In this document: positions 9,133 through 18,843 of the stretch, piece after piece
Layout of the letters: each line of letters begins with the position of its first letter
Position numbering within the stretch: position 1 is the first letter of the stretch
Assembly: GCA_002722885.1 (NCBI GenBank)
Contig: PBNE01000014.1
Coordinates: 66,857-130,856, forward strand
DNA length: 64,000 nucleotides
Origin: Rhodospirillaceae bacterium
GTDB lineage: Bacteria > Pseudomonadota > Alphaproteobacteria > SP197
Direction of reading: 5' to 3'
Notes under the pieces: model-generated
Told to the model about the DNA's origin: nothing
The model's database searches: none
Seen by the model: only the letters and a program-made list of their open reading frames with translations
Program-made: the position numbers and the translations under genes

Positions 9133-9199
9133 CCGGAGGTTCAAATCCTCCCTCGTGGAACCTCATCCCTCGTAATCCGGCGATGCGCTTGAACGCGGT
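9133..9199. repeat. Direct repeat, copy 2
   Basis: The second copy of the 67-bp segment at 7396-7462. It carries the T-arm-like 20 bp and, 43 bp further on, the identical 24-bp block. No acceptor stem or anticodon arm is found beside it, so it is not a tRNA. With copy 1 it brackets about 1.7 kb containing the aldehyde dehydrogenase remnant and the orphan gene. Confidence 0.75.
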
Positions 9200-9299
9200 G
9201 CGCGCCCGCTGTATCGACGGTGGTATGGCCAGCGGACACCCCGACATGATCAGCGATCCTCTCTCAACGCTTCCGAAGATCGCGTCCGGACGGGGCATT

Positions 9300-9709
9300 C
9301 ACGTCTGGGACGGCGACGGCGGCGGGCCCAGCACCTGGAGGGGTGGATGCGGCGTGGACTACCTCGTCGAGGTGCAGGACTCCTCGACCTTCCACTTCCG
9401 CACCGCAGGGGCCGGGACGGGGACGGCGGCGCCATGGCGATCGAGGAACGCGACGGTCGTCAGCGCCTTCCTGCCGCCTATGGCAGTCATGCCTACGGTC
9501 CCTGTACCTACCACGCCCTTTCGCCCGACGGTGGCGGCTGGGGCGATCCCTTCCAGCGCCTACTTGCGGAGGTCGCGCGCGATGTCAGAGATGGCCTGGT
9601 CAGGGTCGAGGCGGCGCGCCAGACTTATGGCGTGGTCGTCGACAGCGACGGCGTCATCGACCTGCCGGCGAGCGAAACGCTGAGGAAAGGCGCCGCGGTT
9701 GCGGGCTGA
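9300..9709 (+). pseudogene. HyuB C-terminal remnant (third copy)
   Basis: This keeps only the last ~130 residues of a hydantoinase B subunit. The frame beginning in WDGDGGGPSTWRGGCGVDYLVE matches LRCDGGGPGRWRGGTGIEYAVE of the intact copies. After a frameshift near 9405 the match resumes with MAIEERDG, AYGSHAYGPCTYHALSPDG, GGWGDP and a TYGVVVDSDGVIDLPA tail, close to the end of the intact hyuB genes. It lies just before the intact tRNA-Pro, while the complete operon lies before the tRNA pseudogene, so this looks like one end of an old duplication of the hyuB-tRNA segment. Confidence 0.8.
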
Positions 9710-9756
9710 CAAGACAGCCGGTATAAGGCCGGCGCCGAGGGTGAGACCCATGTCGG

Positions 9757-9833
9757 CGGAGTGTAGCTCAGCCTGGTAGAGCACTGTCTTCGGGAGGCAG
9801 GGGCCGGAGGTTCGAATCCTCCCACTCCGACCA
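9757..9833 (+). tRNA. tRNA-Pro(CGG)
   Basis: All arms pair: acceptor CGGAGTG with CACTCCG, D stem GCTC/GAGC, anticodon stem CTGTC/GGCAG with loop TTCGGGA (anticodon CGG, G37), T stem GGAGG/CCTCC with loop TTCGAAT, and an encoded CCA. The length is 77 nt. It reads the rare-in-AT, common-in-GC proline codon CCG. Confidence 0.95.
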
Positions 9834-9981
9834 TTCGCGCTCTGATGCGTCAGGGAGCCGGGACGAATCTCCAGCCCAGATCACTGCCAGAGTTCGCCGC
9901 TATCACAGCCGCGCGACAAGAAGCCGTGCCTTGCCATGCCTTAGTTGTTGCCCACCAGGTTCGCCGAATTGGGAGACAGCA

Positions 9982-10572
9982 ATGGACAACGACAAAGAGA
10001 ACGGATTCTGCTTCGCCTACGAGGTCAGGGAAACGCCGGACAAGAGTCTGGGCGTGTACGCGTGCGAGAGAATCGAAAAAGTCAGCATCGTGTGACGCCA
10101 TATTCCCGGCCAGTACACGGTCTACGACGAAGCTTCGTTCAGAGCGGCCATCGCAACCATGTCCCGTCACGAGGTTGTTTACGAAATTACTCATGTCTTC
10201 GGGCTCGAAGAGATGCAGGAATGCCTCATCCGCGTGCATGACGAACGCGTGCTGATGAACCACGCCAACCCTGCCAATGTCGCCACCAACAACAATGTCG
10301 CGGCCGAACGCACGTTCGACTCAACACCATCGCTTTATCTCAAGGTTATCACCGAAGCCCTGCTGGATGACGGCTATGCCCTGGTGGCGATCCGCGACAT
10401 TGAGCCAGGCGACGAAATCACGCCCGACTACGCCGATGAAGAAGGCATCGGGGAGTCAGCATTCTTCGAGGAGCTCTACGAGCATTACGGGGTTCACCGA
10501 GGACCACCTCTAAAACGCATGATCAGAACATCACAGGTGCCGGCCCGAGAGCAATCAAACGCTACCGAATAA
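9982..10572 (+). pseudogene. SET domain protein interrupted by TGA
   Basis: A single frame from ATG 9982 (MDNDKENGFCFAYEVRETP, GLGVYACERIEK-like segment) to 10572, interrupted by one TGA at 10093-10095. The following residues are RHIPGQYTVYDE. In bacterial SET proteins this place usually reads V-W-R-H, so TGG (Trp) has probably become TGA. Downstream are LMNHANPANVAT (the N-H motif that contacts SAM) and VAIRDIEPGDEITPDYAD, the C-terminal SET motifs. These proteins are putative protein-lysine methyltransferases. An internal start at 10159 could still make the C-terminal half, but it would lack the N-terminal SET strands. Confidence 0.75.
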
Positions 10573-11089
10573 AGTTGTGCACGAAGTCGCCGCCCAGGCC
10601 GACCTTCTCGAAATGCTCGCAGCACATTTCGATGAGTGAGAGGTTGTCTTCGACCGAGAGGATGTTGTCGTCGTCGTCCATGTAGGTGAGCGAGCCGCCG
10701 ACATAGAAGAAGGTGATCATCTCCTCGACTTCCTCGTCAACGACCAGAGTGTGGACCTCGCCCGGGGCTTCGAAAAGGAAAGAGCCTTCGGTGGCTTCCC
10801 AGGAATGCTCGAGATACTTCCAGCGACCCTTGATGACGTATCCGTGGACCGGTGAGCTGTGCTTGTGCCGACCCAGATGGCCACCACCCTTGACCTTCAG
10901 CATCTCGCAATGGGCGCCGGTGACCATGTCAAAGAACAGCGGCCGGAAGAAGACATTGGGCTGGAGTTCGACCCACATCATCGGATCGTCAGTGCCGTAG
11001 ACGACCAGTTCGGGCTTCTGCCCGAGGTGAGGCAGGACGGGGCTGTCGAAGCCCATGAAACGGCTGGGGTCCATGTTTTTCATATCCAT
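10562..11089 (-). CDS. Cupin-domain dioxygenase-like protein
   Basis: A 175-aa protein with a strong AAAGGAGA ribosome site 8 bp before the ATG. The cupin metal-binding pattern is clear: GGHLGRHKHSSPVHGYVIKG (His ligands) followed by FLFEAPGEVHTLVVD. The sequence resembles the 2,4'-dihydroxyacetophenone dioxygenase/ChrR-like cupin group, which binds a single divalent metal. The substrate cannot be deduced. Its stop overlaps the 3' end of the broken SET gene by about 11 bp on the opposite strand. It stands alone on the minus strand downstream of the acyl-CoA dehydrogenase, with 199 bp between them. Confidence 0.75.
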   Translation of the reverse strand: MDMKNMDPSRFMGFDSPVLPHLGQKPELVVYGTDDPMMWVELQPNVFFRPLFFDMVTGAHCEMLKVKGGGHLGRHKHSSPVHGYVIKGRWKYLEHSWEATEGSFLFEAPGEVHTLVVDEEVEEMITFFYVGGSLTYMDDDDNILSVEDNLSLIEMCCEHFEKVGLGGDFVHNFIR

Positions 11090-11232
11090 CGCGAATTCTC
11101 CTTTCGAAGCGCCACATGCGCGGCCCTTCTCAGCGTTATACCCGGAGCCGAACCAATCGGTTCGCCCACGGGCACCCTCAAGCGCCGGACGGGATGCATC
11201 CGCATCCCTTGGCTAACGCCGTATGCGCGGCG

Positions 11233-11250
11233 GGACCGCAGTCGCGGTCC
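11233..11250. terminator. Hairpin between acyl-CoA dehydrogenase and cupin genes
   Basis: A perfect 7-bp stem, GGACCGC and GCGGTCC, with the 4-nt loop AGTC. It lies just downstream of the acyl-CoA dehydrogenase stop (minus strand). There is no T-tract, so it is only a weak terminator candidate. Confidence 0.3.
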
Positions 11251-11288
11251 TCCATGGCCCGACGAGCATGCTCATCTGAGGTGATCCC

Positions 11289-12683
11289 CTACTCATCACC
11301 CAACTCCTTGTTCAAACGGTCGATCAGCGCGCGTTTCCCGTCGCTGTCGAGCTTGCCAATCTCGCCGTTGAGGACGTTTTCGTTCACACGCTGGTTCCAC
11401 CAATCGACGGCCAGGTAACCGTGCAGGGCCCATCGGCCGATGATGCCACGGGTGACCTCGTTGGTCGGGCCCATGATCCAGCCGGCGCGGGAATCACGAA
11501 GGATACGCTCGATCTCCAGCTTGCGGCTGTAACCAGCGCCACCGTAAAGGTGGAACATGTTGTCAGAGACCTCGGATGCGGCACGCGCGGCCATCTCCTT
11601 GGCCTTGAGCCCCCACAGGATGTAGGGCGAACGCGGTGCGGCATCGGGGTCGCGCTCGTAGATCTTCCAGTCGCCGTTGTCGGTCACGCGGTCGAGCTGC
11701 TGGGCTAGCGCATAGAGGTAGAGGCGCGAACCCTGGGTATCGATCACGGCCTTGCCGAAGGTGTCGTGGGTGGTGGGGTAGTCCGCCACGCTCTGGCCTG
11801 TGTTGCCATGGCAGCGCCGGGTCGTGAAGCCTCGGGCGAGATCGAGAGCCGCCAGCGCGACACCGTTGTAGAGCGCGCCGTAGAGCACCATCGCCATGGC
11901 ATTGACGGCTTCGTCGTTCGAACGGGCGCCATCACCAGGCTTTCCGACCATGCGGTCGTCGGGCAACACGGCATCGATTTCGACCGGGCCCGAAACGGTC
12001 GCGCGCATGCCCATGACATCCCACTGGCCGGGATGGGAGGTGATCTCGTGGTCGTAGATCAGGAAGTCGGAGATGTTGGAGTAATCCCCGTCAAAATCTG
12101 GGCTGGTGGTCTGGGCCACAACCCACCGCGCCTCACCGCAGGAGGTCGTGAACGACGCTTTCTTCTTCACATGCCAGCCGCCGGAGACCTTCTCGACGCT
12201 AGAGATCTTGGGATACCAGAAGTGGCCGCCGGTTTCGGCATCGGTGAACGAAGCCGAACCGATCATCACATCGCTATCTAGACGGCGCAGCAGTCCCTTG
12301 ATTTCGTCGTTGCCACCGGCACGGAACAGCAGAGCCGCGAGCCCGGCCATATGCATCATGAAGATGACGCCGGTGGAGGAGCAGCCGTAACGGGTCATGG
12401 TCTCACCGATCATGGCGAGACCAACATGGTTCTCGCCGCTGCCGCCCCATTCCTCGGGCACGACACAGCCCAGCAGGTTGAGCTCGGCGAGCGCCTTCAC
12501 GCTCTCCCAGGGATACTCACCGGTCTGATCGACAATGCGGGCCTGCGGTCGGATGACGTCGTGGCAGACTTCGATCAGCTGCTTCTGGAGCGCCTTCTGC
12601 CTGTCATTGAGAAACCACTGGGGATCGAAACTCTCATCCAGCCCGTAGAACGGCTCTTCACCCCATTGTCTGCCTTCGGCCAT
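11289..12683 (-). CDS. Acyl-CoA dehydrogenase family protein
   Basis: A 464-aa FAD enzyme expected to oxidise an acyl-CoA to the enoyl-CoA. The N-terminal helical domain contains VPEEWGGSG and MTRYGCSSTG; the middle beta domain has IGSASFTDAETGGHFWYPKIS; the C-terminal helical domain has LYGGAGYSRKLEIERILRDSRAGWIMGPTNEVTRGIIG, the usual flavin-tail motif. It is longer than the common 380-aa members because of an N-terminal extension of about 60 residues. No CoA ligase, ETF or enoyl-CoA hydratase lies beside it, so the pathway is unclear. Confidence 0.85.
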   Translation of the reverse strand: MAEGRQWGEEPFYGLDESFDPQWFLNDRQKALQKQLIEVCHDVIRPQARIVDQTGEYPWESVKALAELNLLGCVVPEEWGGSGENHVGLAMIGETMTRYGCSSTGVIFMMHMAGLAALLFRAGGNDEIKGLLRRLDSDVMIGSASFTDAETGGHFWYPKISSVEKVSGGWHVKKKASFTTSCGEARWVVAQTTSPDFDGDYSNISDFLIYDHEITSHPGQWDVMGMRATVSGPVEIDAVLPDDRMVGKPGDGARSNDEAVNAMAMVLYGALYNGVALAALDLARGFTTRRCHGNTGQSVADYPTTHDTFGKAVIDTQGSRLYLYALAQQLDRVTDNGDWKIYERDPDAAPRSPYILWGLKAKEMAARAASEVSDNMFHLYGGAGYSRKLEIERILRDSRAGWIMGPTNEVTRGIIGRWALHGYLAVDWWNQRVNENVLNGEIGKLDSDGKRALIDRLNKELGDE

Positions 12684-12831
12684 GATTCCCTCGCAGTCCG
12701 CGTGGCATTGAAGACTCTGGTGATGGGTCAGTCAACTTTCGGCTGCAAGGCGGTGCCCCACTATCGGATTCAACATCGATACCAGAGTCCCTATTTGGGA
12801 GTCCTGCTACATTTCTGGACAATCTGAGCAC

Positions 12832-13260
12832 GTGTTTTTAGTTTGTTCGTCGCGATTTGGGGTCGCGGTTGTTCTTTGGAAATACGCTGTGCTGGTTCAG
12901 ATACCATTCCTCATTCTTTCGGTGGGTGCCCTGTTGTGCGCTCTCGGTTTAGAGGTCGCAGGGCTCGTCCTGAATGTGGATATACCGCCGCTGGTCTCCG
13001 TCATGGGAATCACAGAGCCAACGCTGCGCGCATCACTGTTTGTCCTGGCGATCCCGGCAGGAGCGCTGGGCATCGTCATGCTCCGCCTGTTTCCCCGTAC
13101 CATGGCGCCTCTGGGCGCGGTCGGATCACGGGAGAAACACATGGTCGCTCAGGCCAAGCCGGACATGGAGCGGGGCGCCCATGTCAACGACCCGTTCCGA
13201 TCCGTCTATGTCGCGACCATGATCGTGGGCGGCGTGCTGCTGGTCGGCGCGATTTCCTGA
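12832..13260 (+). CDS. Small three-helix membrane protein
   Basis: Up to 142 aa from a GTG; a later GTG about 20 codons in is an equally likely start. There are three hydrophobic stretches: VLVQIPFLILSVGALLCALG, ASLFVLAIPAGALGIVMLRL and VYVATMIVGGVLLVGAIS. A soluble basic/polar loop lies between the second and third. I recognise no family. It is divergent from the acyl-CoA dehydrogenase and convergent with the amidohydrolase pseudogene. Codon use looks normal, so it is probably real, but its function is unknown. Confidence 0.5.
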   Translation: MFLVCSSRFGVAVVLWKYAVLVQIPFLILSVGALLCALGLEVAGLVLNVDIPPLVSVMGITEPTLRASLFVLAIPAGALGIVMLRLFPRTMAPLGAVGSREKHMVAQAKPDMERGAHVNDPFRSVYVATMIVGGVLLVGAIS

Positions 13261-13267
13261 TCGCTCC

Positions 13268-14697
13268 CTAACCCCGCGACAGAGACAGCGGCGAAATCTC
13301 TTCAGCTCCCCTGCCCGACCAGTGCAGGTCCGGCACGGCCGCTTCGCTGCGAATCTGGCCCTCACGCAGTTTCGCAAGTGCGCCACGATGATCAAGGTTC
13401 AGGGTCTCTCCGTCCTGCACGACAAGCTCACCGTCGACATAGACATCTCGCACCGCCCGGTCGGCGGCGTGGAACAGCAGAACACGCAGAGGATCGCGGG
13501 TCGGCTGCATGGAGAGGTCATCCAGGTCGATAAGAACCAGGTCGGCCTTTGCACCGGGCGCAAGACGACCGATGTCGCTGCGCCCCAAAGCGCGGGCCCC
13601 GCCGATCGTGGCAGCGTTGAAAACGTCCGATGTCATGACCGCATCAAGGTTTCTGCCTGCCACCTTGCCCAGCAGGCAGGCCCAGCGCATCTCTTCGAGC
13701 ATGTTGTGGGGCGTGGTGTCGGTGCCGATCCCGATGTTGATTCCGGCATCACGATAATCGCCGAAACTCTCGAGAATGGCGCCATACCGGACAAAAGGTG
13801 TGGGGCAATGGGCCAGCGACGCCCGGGCCTCGGCGATCAGACGAATGTCGTCGCGGGTCGACCAGGTGATCCAGCTGTGGCTGTCTGGGTAGATAGCGTG
13901 CGCCACGATGGTACGCGGGGTCAGCAGTCCCTGTTCGGCCAGAAAACGGACGGCGTGACACCATGGCGTCTGCGGATTTCCTGGACCTCATGCACGCTCT
14001 CGGAGGCATGAATGTGGAAACGCCAGCCACATTGCTGGCACAAGCCCATAACATCTCCAAGCAGGCGTTCGCTGCAAAGATCAGTGGTCGACGGTGCAGG
14101 CATGCCTGAGAGGCGCCCGCTCTCGTGAGCTTCGGCTTGCTCGATCGTCGCGACGGCCTCGTCCAAGGCAGCGCGGCCGTCGTCGTCGGCCCAGTCGTAA
14201 CTCACGTTGCGGCCATCGGGAGTATGCCAGGAGGCGGAACTGAACATCGGGGCGATGTAGCCGCGTAAACCACTTCGGCCCATCAGGTCGACCCAGCCAT
14301 CATAAACCCCACAGAGGTCGACCAGTGTGGTGACACCGGATTTCAGGACTTCGGCCAGCGCGACTTCGGTCGACGGCCCGATGGCGTCCGCATCGGTGTC
14401 GAACACCAGCTTGTTGTCGTAGAGCCCGCTCCACCATAGCTCGGGATTGCCGACCTCCTCGCACAAGCCCTTGTAGAGCGGCTGTGACGAGCTGTGGCAG
14501 TGAAGGTCAATCAAACCCGGCATGACGAAAAGCGAAGAACCGTCACGCTCATCATCGGCCGGTCCGTCATAACGGCCGCCGACGTGCACAAGAGACGCAC
14601 ACTCAAACGCAACATCACCGTTCTGCAGATACACATGGCGCCCGGCGCCTTCGTCCCAGGCCGCAATCCAGGCCGCGTTTCGCATGACGGTGGTCAT
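13268..14697 (-). pseudogene. TRZ/ATZ-type amidohydrolase with a frameshift
   Basis: This would be a ~475-aa metal-dependent hydrolase of the atrazine chlorohydrolase/cytosine deaminase superfamily. The first frame (start 14697, MTTVMRNAAW) holds VMPGLIDLHCHSSSQPL (metal H-x-H) and FHIHASESVHEVQEI. It breaks around 13946-13952. The second frame continues with LAEQGLLTPRTIVAHAIY (third metal His), GIGTDTTPHNMLEEMRWA (catalytic Asp) and a C-terminal LAPGAKADLVLIDLD. A single-base deletion explains the break. The start overlaps the transporter stop by 4 bp (ATGA), so transporter and hydrolase were one unit, presumably uptake and hydrolysis of one compound. Confidence 0.8.
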
Positions 14698-15623
14698 GGC
14701 GTATCTCCCTTGGTGGTGCCGGCTGGCTGGACCGTGAGCGCGAGTCCGATCATCAGGGCCACGACGGCGATCCATGTGACCCAGTCGAATACTTCACCAA
14801 AGATGGTCACACCCCAGGCAATGCCTGCAAACAGCGAGATGTAAAAGCTGAAAGACACCAGAACACCGCCCGTGTCGCGGATGATGGCGAAGTAGAGAAA
14901 CACTTCCACAAGAACCAGAAACCCGACAAGGATGACGGCCCACTGGCTGACCGGCCACGCGGGATCATAGGCCATGGCAGGTTCCGTCAGCAGGTGGAGC
15001 GGGATCACACCAAGAAGCGCTATCGCCGCCTGCCCTGCCCCGATTTGCAGCGGCGAAAGCCCCGCGGGCCATTTGACCCACACATAGACGGATTCAACGC
15101 CATAGGTCAGTGGAACAACGAAGACGAGAAGCAGCCAGCCGAAATTTCTGGAACCAGTTAAGTCAACGCCTGGCGCAAGCACCATCAGCCCGGCGATCAT
15201 GCCGAAGGTGACTGCCAGGATGCGGCGCAAGGAGACATGCTCGGTGCGAAACAGAAGTGCCGTCGCCACGGTGACAATCGGTGTGAACGACGCGATCAGG
15301 GTCATCATGCCTGCTCCAACATGGGACGCGGCCCAAAGGGCCGCGAGCAAGGGGAGAACGTAACCCAGGACCGCAACAACAATCAGAAAGACAATGATCT
15401 CAGCGTTCAGTCTGAACCAGGCGTTCTTCCAGGCAATGACAGCGCCAAAGGCGACGACCACCAGAACCAGCGCGACCATGAGGATGCCGATCTCTGGCAG
15501 GCCCGCCTCGACCGCGAGCTTAAACATGGAGAACTCAAGCCCCCAAGCCGCGCCCATCACGATGAGCCAACCCATGGTTGCCAGCGCATTAGGCTGCCGT
15601 CTTGCTGAGTTGTCCGCCACCAT
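14694..15623 (-). CDS. EamA/DMT family transporter
   Basis: A 309-aa membrane protein with ten predicted hydrophobic helices in two similar halves, each starting with a G-x-x-W/G-rich helix (MGWLIVMGAAWGLEFSMFKL and the later ILVGFLVLVEVFLYF region). This is typical of drug/metabolite transporters. The start at 15623 is supported by GGAGGG a few bases upstream; upstream in-frame starts also exist. The gene is translationally coupled to the frameshifted amidohydrolase, suggesting it carried that enzyme's substrate or product. It is divergent from the aminotransferase, with about 125 bp between the starts. Confidence 0.8.
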   Translation of the reverse strand: MVADNSARRQPNALATMGWLIVMGAAWGLEFSMFKLAVEAGLPEIGILMVALVLVVVAFGAVIAWKNAWFRLNAEIIVFLIVVAVLGYVLPLLAALWAASHVGAGMMTLIASFTPIVTVATALLFRTEHVSLRRILAVTFGMIAGLMVLAPGVDLTGSRNFGWLLLVFVVPLTYGVESVYVWVKWPAGLSPLQIGAGQAAIALLGVIPLHLLTEPAMAYDPAWPVSQWAVILVGFLVLVEVFLYFAIIRDTGGVLVSFSFYISLFAGIAWGVTIFGEVFDWVTWIAVVALMIGLALTVQPAGTTKGDTP

Positions 15624-15748
15624 GCCCCCCTCCGTCACCATGCCCACCCCAAAGCCATCGTGACAGAGAACTAGGCCTGGAGCGAGGCGTTGCAAGACAC
15701 TGCGGCACGGGCTATCGACGAGACGACACGTTCGAGAGGTTCGAGATC

Positions 15749-17062
15749 ATGAGCATGGATACCGCCCTACCCTTCATTTCCCATGGCAAGGGCATCAACG
15801 TCTGGGATGAAAGCGGCAAGCGATACATCGATGCCTCCGGCGGGCCCGCTACCTTCTGCATCGGTCACGCCAACGAAGAGGTGAATGACGCGATCAAGGA
15901 GCAGATCGACAAGATCGCGTTTGGTTACCGCGCGCATTTTCGCAGCCATGCCTCAGAAGATCTCGCAGAGATGATCCGGACCAAAGCAGGCGGCAGTCTC
16001 AACCACGTGGTCTACAACAGTGGTGGTTCCGAGGCTGTTGAAGGCTGCCTGAAGCTGGCGCTGCAGTACCACACCGCACAGGGTGAGATGTCGCGGCGAC
16101 GGTTCATCAGCCGCGAGCGCGCGTGGCACGGCAATACACTGGGCGCGTTGTCGGTCTCGGGCTTTCTGGCGCGGCAGGAGCCTTATTTCGGATCGCTGCT
16201 GGAAGCGAGCCTCCTCTCGCCGGTAAACACCTACCGTCCGCCTGCAGGCGTGGCGCCGGAAAATGTCGCCGAGTACTGCGCTAACGAGCTTGAAGAAGAG
16301 ATTCAGCGGGTCGGCGCCGAAACCGTGGCGGCATTCATCTTCGAACCCGTCGTGGGCGCGGCAGGCGGCGCCGTTCCGGCCCCGGAGAGTTACGCACAGC
16401 GCATCCGCGACATCTGCGACCGCCACGGCGTGCTGATGATTGCCGACGAGGTGATGTGCGGTGTCGGCCGCTGCGGAACCTGGCGTGCGCTGGAGCATGA
16501 TGGGGTCGAACCCGACATCATGTCGATCGCCAAGGGGCTGGGCGGCGGTTATGTGCCGCTCGGCGCGAGCGTCTATTCCGACCGGGTCGCCGAACCGATC
16601 TTCCGTGTCCATGGTGCACCGATCACGGGCCACACATTCACCGGCCACACCACGGCTTGTGCCGCAGCACTCGCTGTTCAGAAGATCATGGAGCGCGACC
16701 AGCTGGTCGAGAAGGTCGCAACCGATGGCGTCTATCTGCGTCAGAAGCTGGAAGAAACCCTGGGCCAGCATCCGCATGTCGGGGACATTCGCGGACGCGG
16801 CTTCTTCCAGGGCATCGAACTGGTCGAGGATCGCGAGACCAAGGAACCGTTCTCGCCCAATCTCACGATGTCGAAGCGCACCTTCGACACCGGCTTCGCC
16901 AATGGTCTGATCGTCTATCCCACACCGGGCAACGTCGATGGACGCAAAGGTGATCAGATCATCGTGGCTCCGCCTTACAACGCGACACGAGAAGAACTCG
17001 ACGAGATCGTCGCCCTGCTGGCCAAGACCATAGACCAAACTGTCGAATCCTGCGCTACATGA
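15749..17062 (+). CDS. Class III PLP-dependent aminotransferase
   Basis: The 437-aa enzyme begins MSMDTALPFISHGKGINVWDE. The PLP features are present: NSGGSEAVEGCLKLA (phosphate-binding region), VLMIADEVMCGVGRCG (Asp contacting the pyridine N) and SIAKGLGGGYVPLGA (Schiff-base Lys at about residue 265). The C-terminus has GRGFFQGIELVED. Such enzymes act on omega-amino acids, taurine, beta-alanine, GABA or similar amines. The stop overlaps the next open frame by 4 bp (ATGA). The frame is open further upstream, but that part has no resemblance to the family. Its neighbours do not fix the substrate. Confidence 0.85.
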   Translation: MSMDTALPFISHGKGINVWDESGKRYIDASGGPATFCIGHANEEVNDAIKEQIDKIAFGYRAHFRSHASEDLAEMIRTKAGGSLNHVVYNSGGSEAVEGCLKLALQYHTAQGEMSRRRFISRERAWHGNTLGALSVSGFLARQEPYFGSLLEASLLSPVNTYRPPAGVAPENVAEYCANELEEEIQRVGAETVAAFIFEPVVGAAGGAVPAPESYAQRIRDICDRHGVLMIADEVMCGVGRCGTWRALEHDGVEPDIMSIAKGLGGGYVPLGASVYSDRVAEPIFRVHGAPITGHTFTGHTTACAAALAVQKIMERDQLVEKVATDGVYLRQKLEETLGQHPHVGDIRGRGFFQGIELVEDRETKEPFSPNLTMSKRTFDTGFANGLIVYPTPGNVDGRKGDQIIVAPPYNATREELDEIVALLAKTIDQTVESCAT

Positions 17063-18695
17063 GCAGACCTACGACCAAGAAGCCGCGGAAATCCATGGGT
17101 ACAGCGCAGACACCGCGCACGCGCAAGCGTGCACCCAAGCACACCGAAGTCGCCAATGCCGCGGTAAATTTCGCGTTTGATGCCTATGACACAAGCCGGC
17201 CCAAACTGATGCGCCGTCGCACCGCGGGTGAAGGTTTCATCTCGGGCTTTGCGCGCCACGCCGTAGCCGACCAGTTCCTGTGCTTTGCCAGAAACCACAA
17301 GGACTTTACGGCCTTCAACGATCTCGTTGCCAAGCATGGCAGCAACCGACCGAGCATCTGGTACCTTTATCACGAGCCAAACAAGCTGGCGGAGGCAGGC
17401 TGCCTCCACACACCGGACCCGAACGTCACGAGATATGCGTAACAACGGCGCCATCATGATCAGCGTGCTTACAGCCTGGTGGGTGTCTTTCACACCAAGG
17501 CAAGCCACGGCGTCATGGGCGAGATCGCCAACTATCTGACGGCTCCTGTCCAACCCTGGGACGCTTCGATCTGCCCGACCCGCGCCGTTCGCGCAAAGGT
17601 CGAACGGCTGATGGAGTGGCCGCCGAGTACCTGAAGAACCGTATGGGGGCCAAGGCGAAGCTGGCCCATCAGCTTCCGATCATTCCTCTGGGCGTGGATT
17701 GCGAGGCTTTCGATCCCTCAACCAAGGAAGCGAAAGACGCGCGACAGGCCTTCTGCAAACGCTTCGGTGCGGGCGAGGACGACATCATCTGCCTGTTCGT
17801 CGGGCGCCTGGCCTTTCATGCCAAGGCCAGCCCAATGCCGATCCATGCCAGACTGGAGGAAGCCGCCAAGCGCACAGGACGCAAGGTGATCCTGTTGCTT
17901 TCGGGCTGGTTCGGCTCGGATACCGTGCGCGACCAGTTTGCGACCGCGGCCAAGATTCTTGCGCCGACGCTGAAGGTTGTTTCGGTCGACGGATGGCAGA
18001 AGGATAGCCGTTTCCGTGTATGGCAGGCCGCCGACATCTTCGCGACCATGCCCGACAACATCCAGGAAACCTTCGGCCTGACCCCGATCGAGGCCATGGC
18101 TGCAGGGATTCCAATGGTCGGCAGCGAATGGGATGGCTACCGCGACACAATCATCAACGGCGAGACAGGCTTTTTTGTGCCGACCCTGATGGCAGCCCCT
18201 GGCGACGGCGAAGACCCCGCCTTCTGCCACGACGCCGGCGCTGATGACTACGACCACTTTGTCGGTGGTTCAGCCCAGTTCGTTGCGGTTGATCCGATCA
18301 AGGCGGCCAATTGTTTCGAAGCACTGACCACCAACAAGGAGCTGCGCCTGAAGATGGGCGAAGCGGGCCGCCGGCGCGCCGAGACCGTCTATGACTGGAA
18401 GGTCATTATCGACCAGTACCAACTGCTCTGGTCTGAGCTGGAAGGCCACCGCAAGAACGTCCGTGTCGTGGCACCCAAGAGGGACGACTACCCGGCCTAT
18501 CCCGCGCGCACCGATCCATTCGATCTGTTCCAGCACTACCCGACCGCCGTGATGGACGACGACCGCGTCTTCGACATCGGCAACAAGGACCTTTAGCAAC
18601 CGATCCGTCTGGCCTACGTCGCCCGGCTGAACCCGACCCTGAATTCGCCAGAACACCACATCATGGCGATACTGGACCACATTCGCGAGGAATGA
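17059..18695 (+). pseudogene. Glycosyltransferase family 4 gene, multiply disrupted
   Basis: The protein can be followed through three frames. It runs from 17059 (MSRPTTKK, WYLYHEPNKLAEAGCLH) to about 17430, then YSLVGVFHTKASHGVMGEIA in a second frame, then AAEYLKNRMGAKAKLAHQLP onward from about 17616. The donor-binding half has CLFVGRLAFHAKASPM, ILLLSGWFG and the GT4 motif TFGLTPIEAMAAGIPMVGSE. It meets an in-frame TAG at 18594-18596 and the same frame continues QPIRLAYVARLNPTLNSPEH to 18695. Two frameshifts and one nonsense codon make it non-functional. The last 326-codon frame alone would lack the acceptor domain. Confidence 0.75.
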
Positions 18696-18843
18696 TCGCA
18701 AACTCCCGCGCCGCACCCTGGTCTGGCTGGCCAAGGTTGGGGTTCTCAAGATCATCTGTTAGTCCCGGCGGCCTCACAAAGCCTCGACTGGACCGCCTGC
18801 GGCCCGACACCGCAGGGTGGGACAAACCAGAGGAGCCAGACCC

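Noticed and set aside
9133-9199. A third tRNA gene
   Set aside because: Only the T-arm-like 20 bp is present; there is no acceptor stem or anticodon arm.
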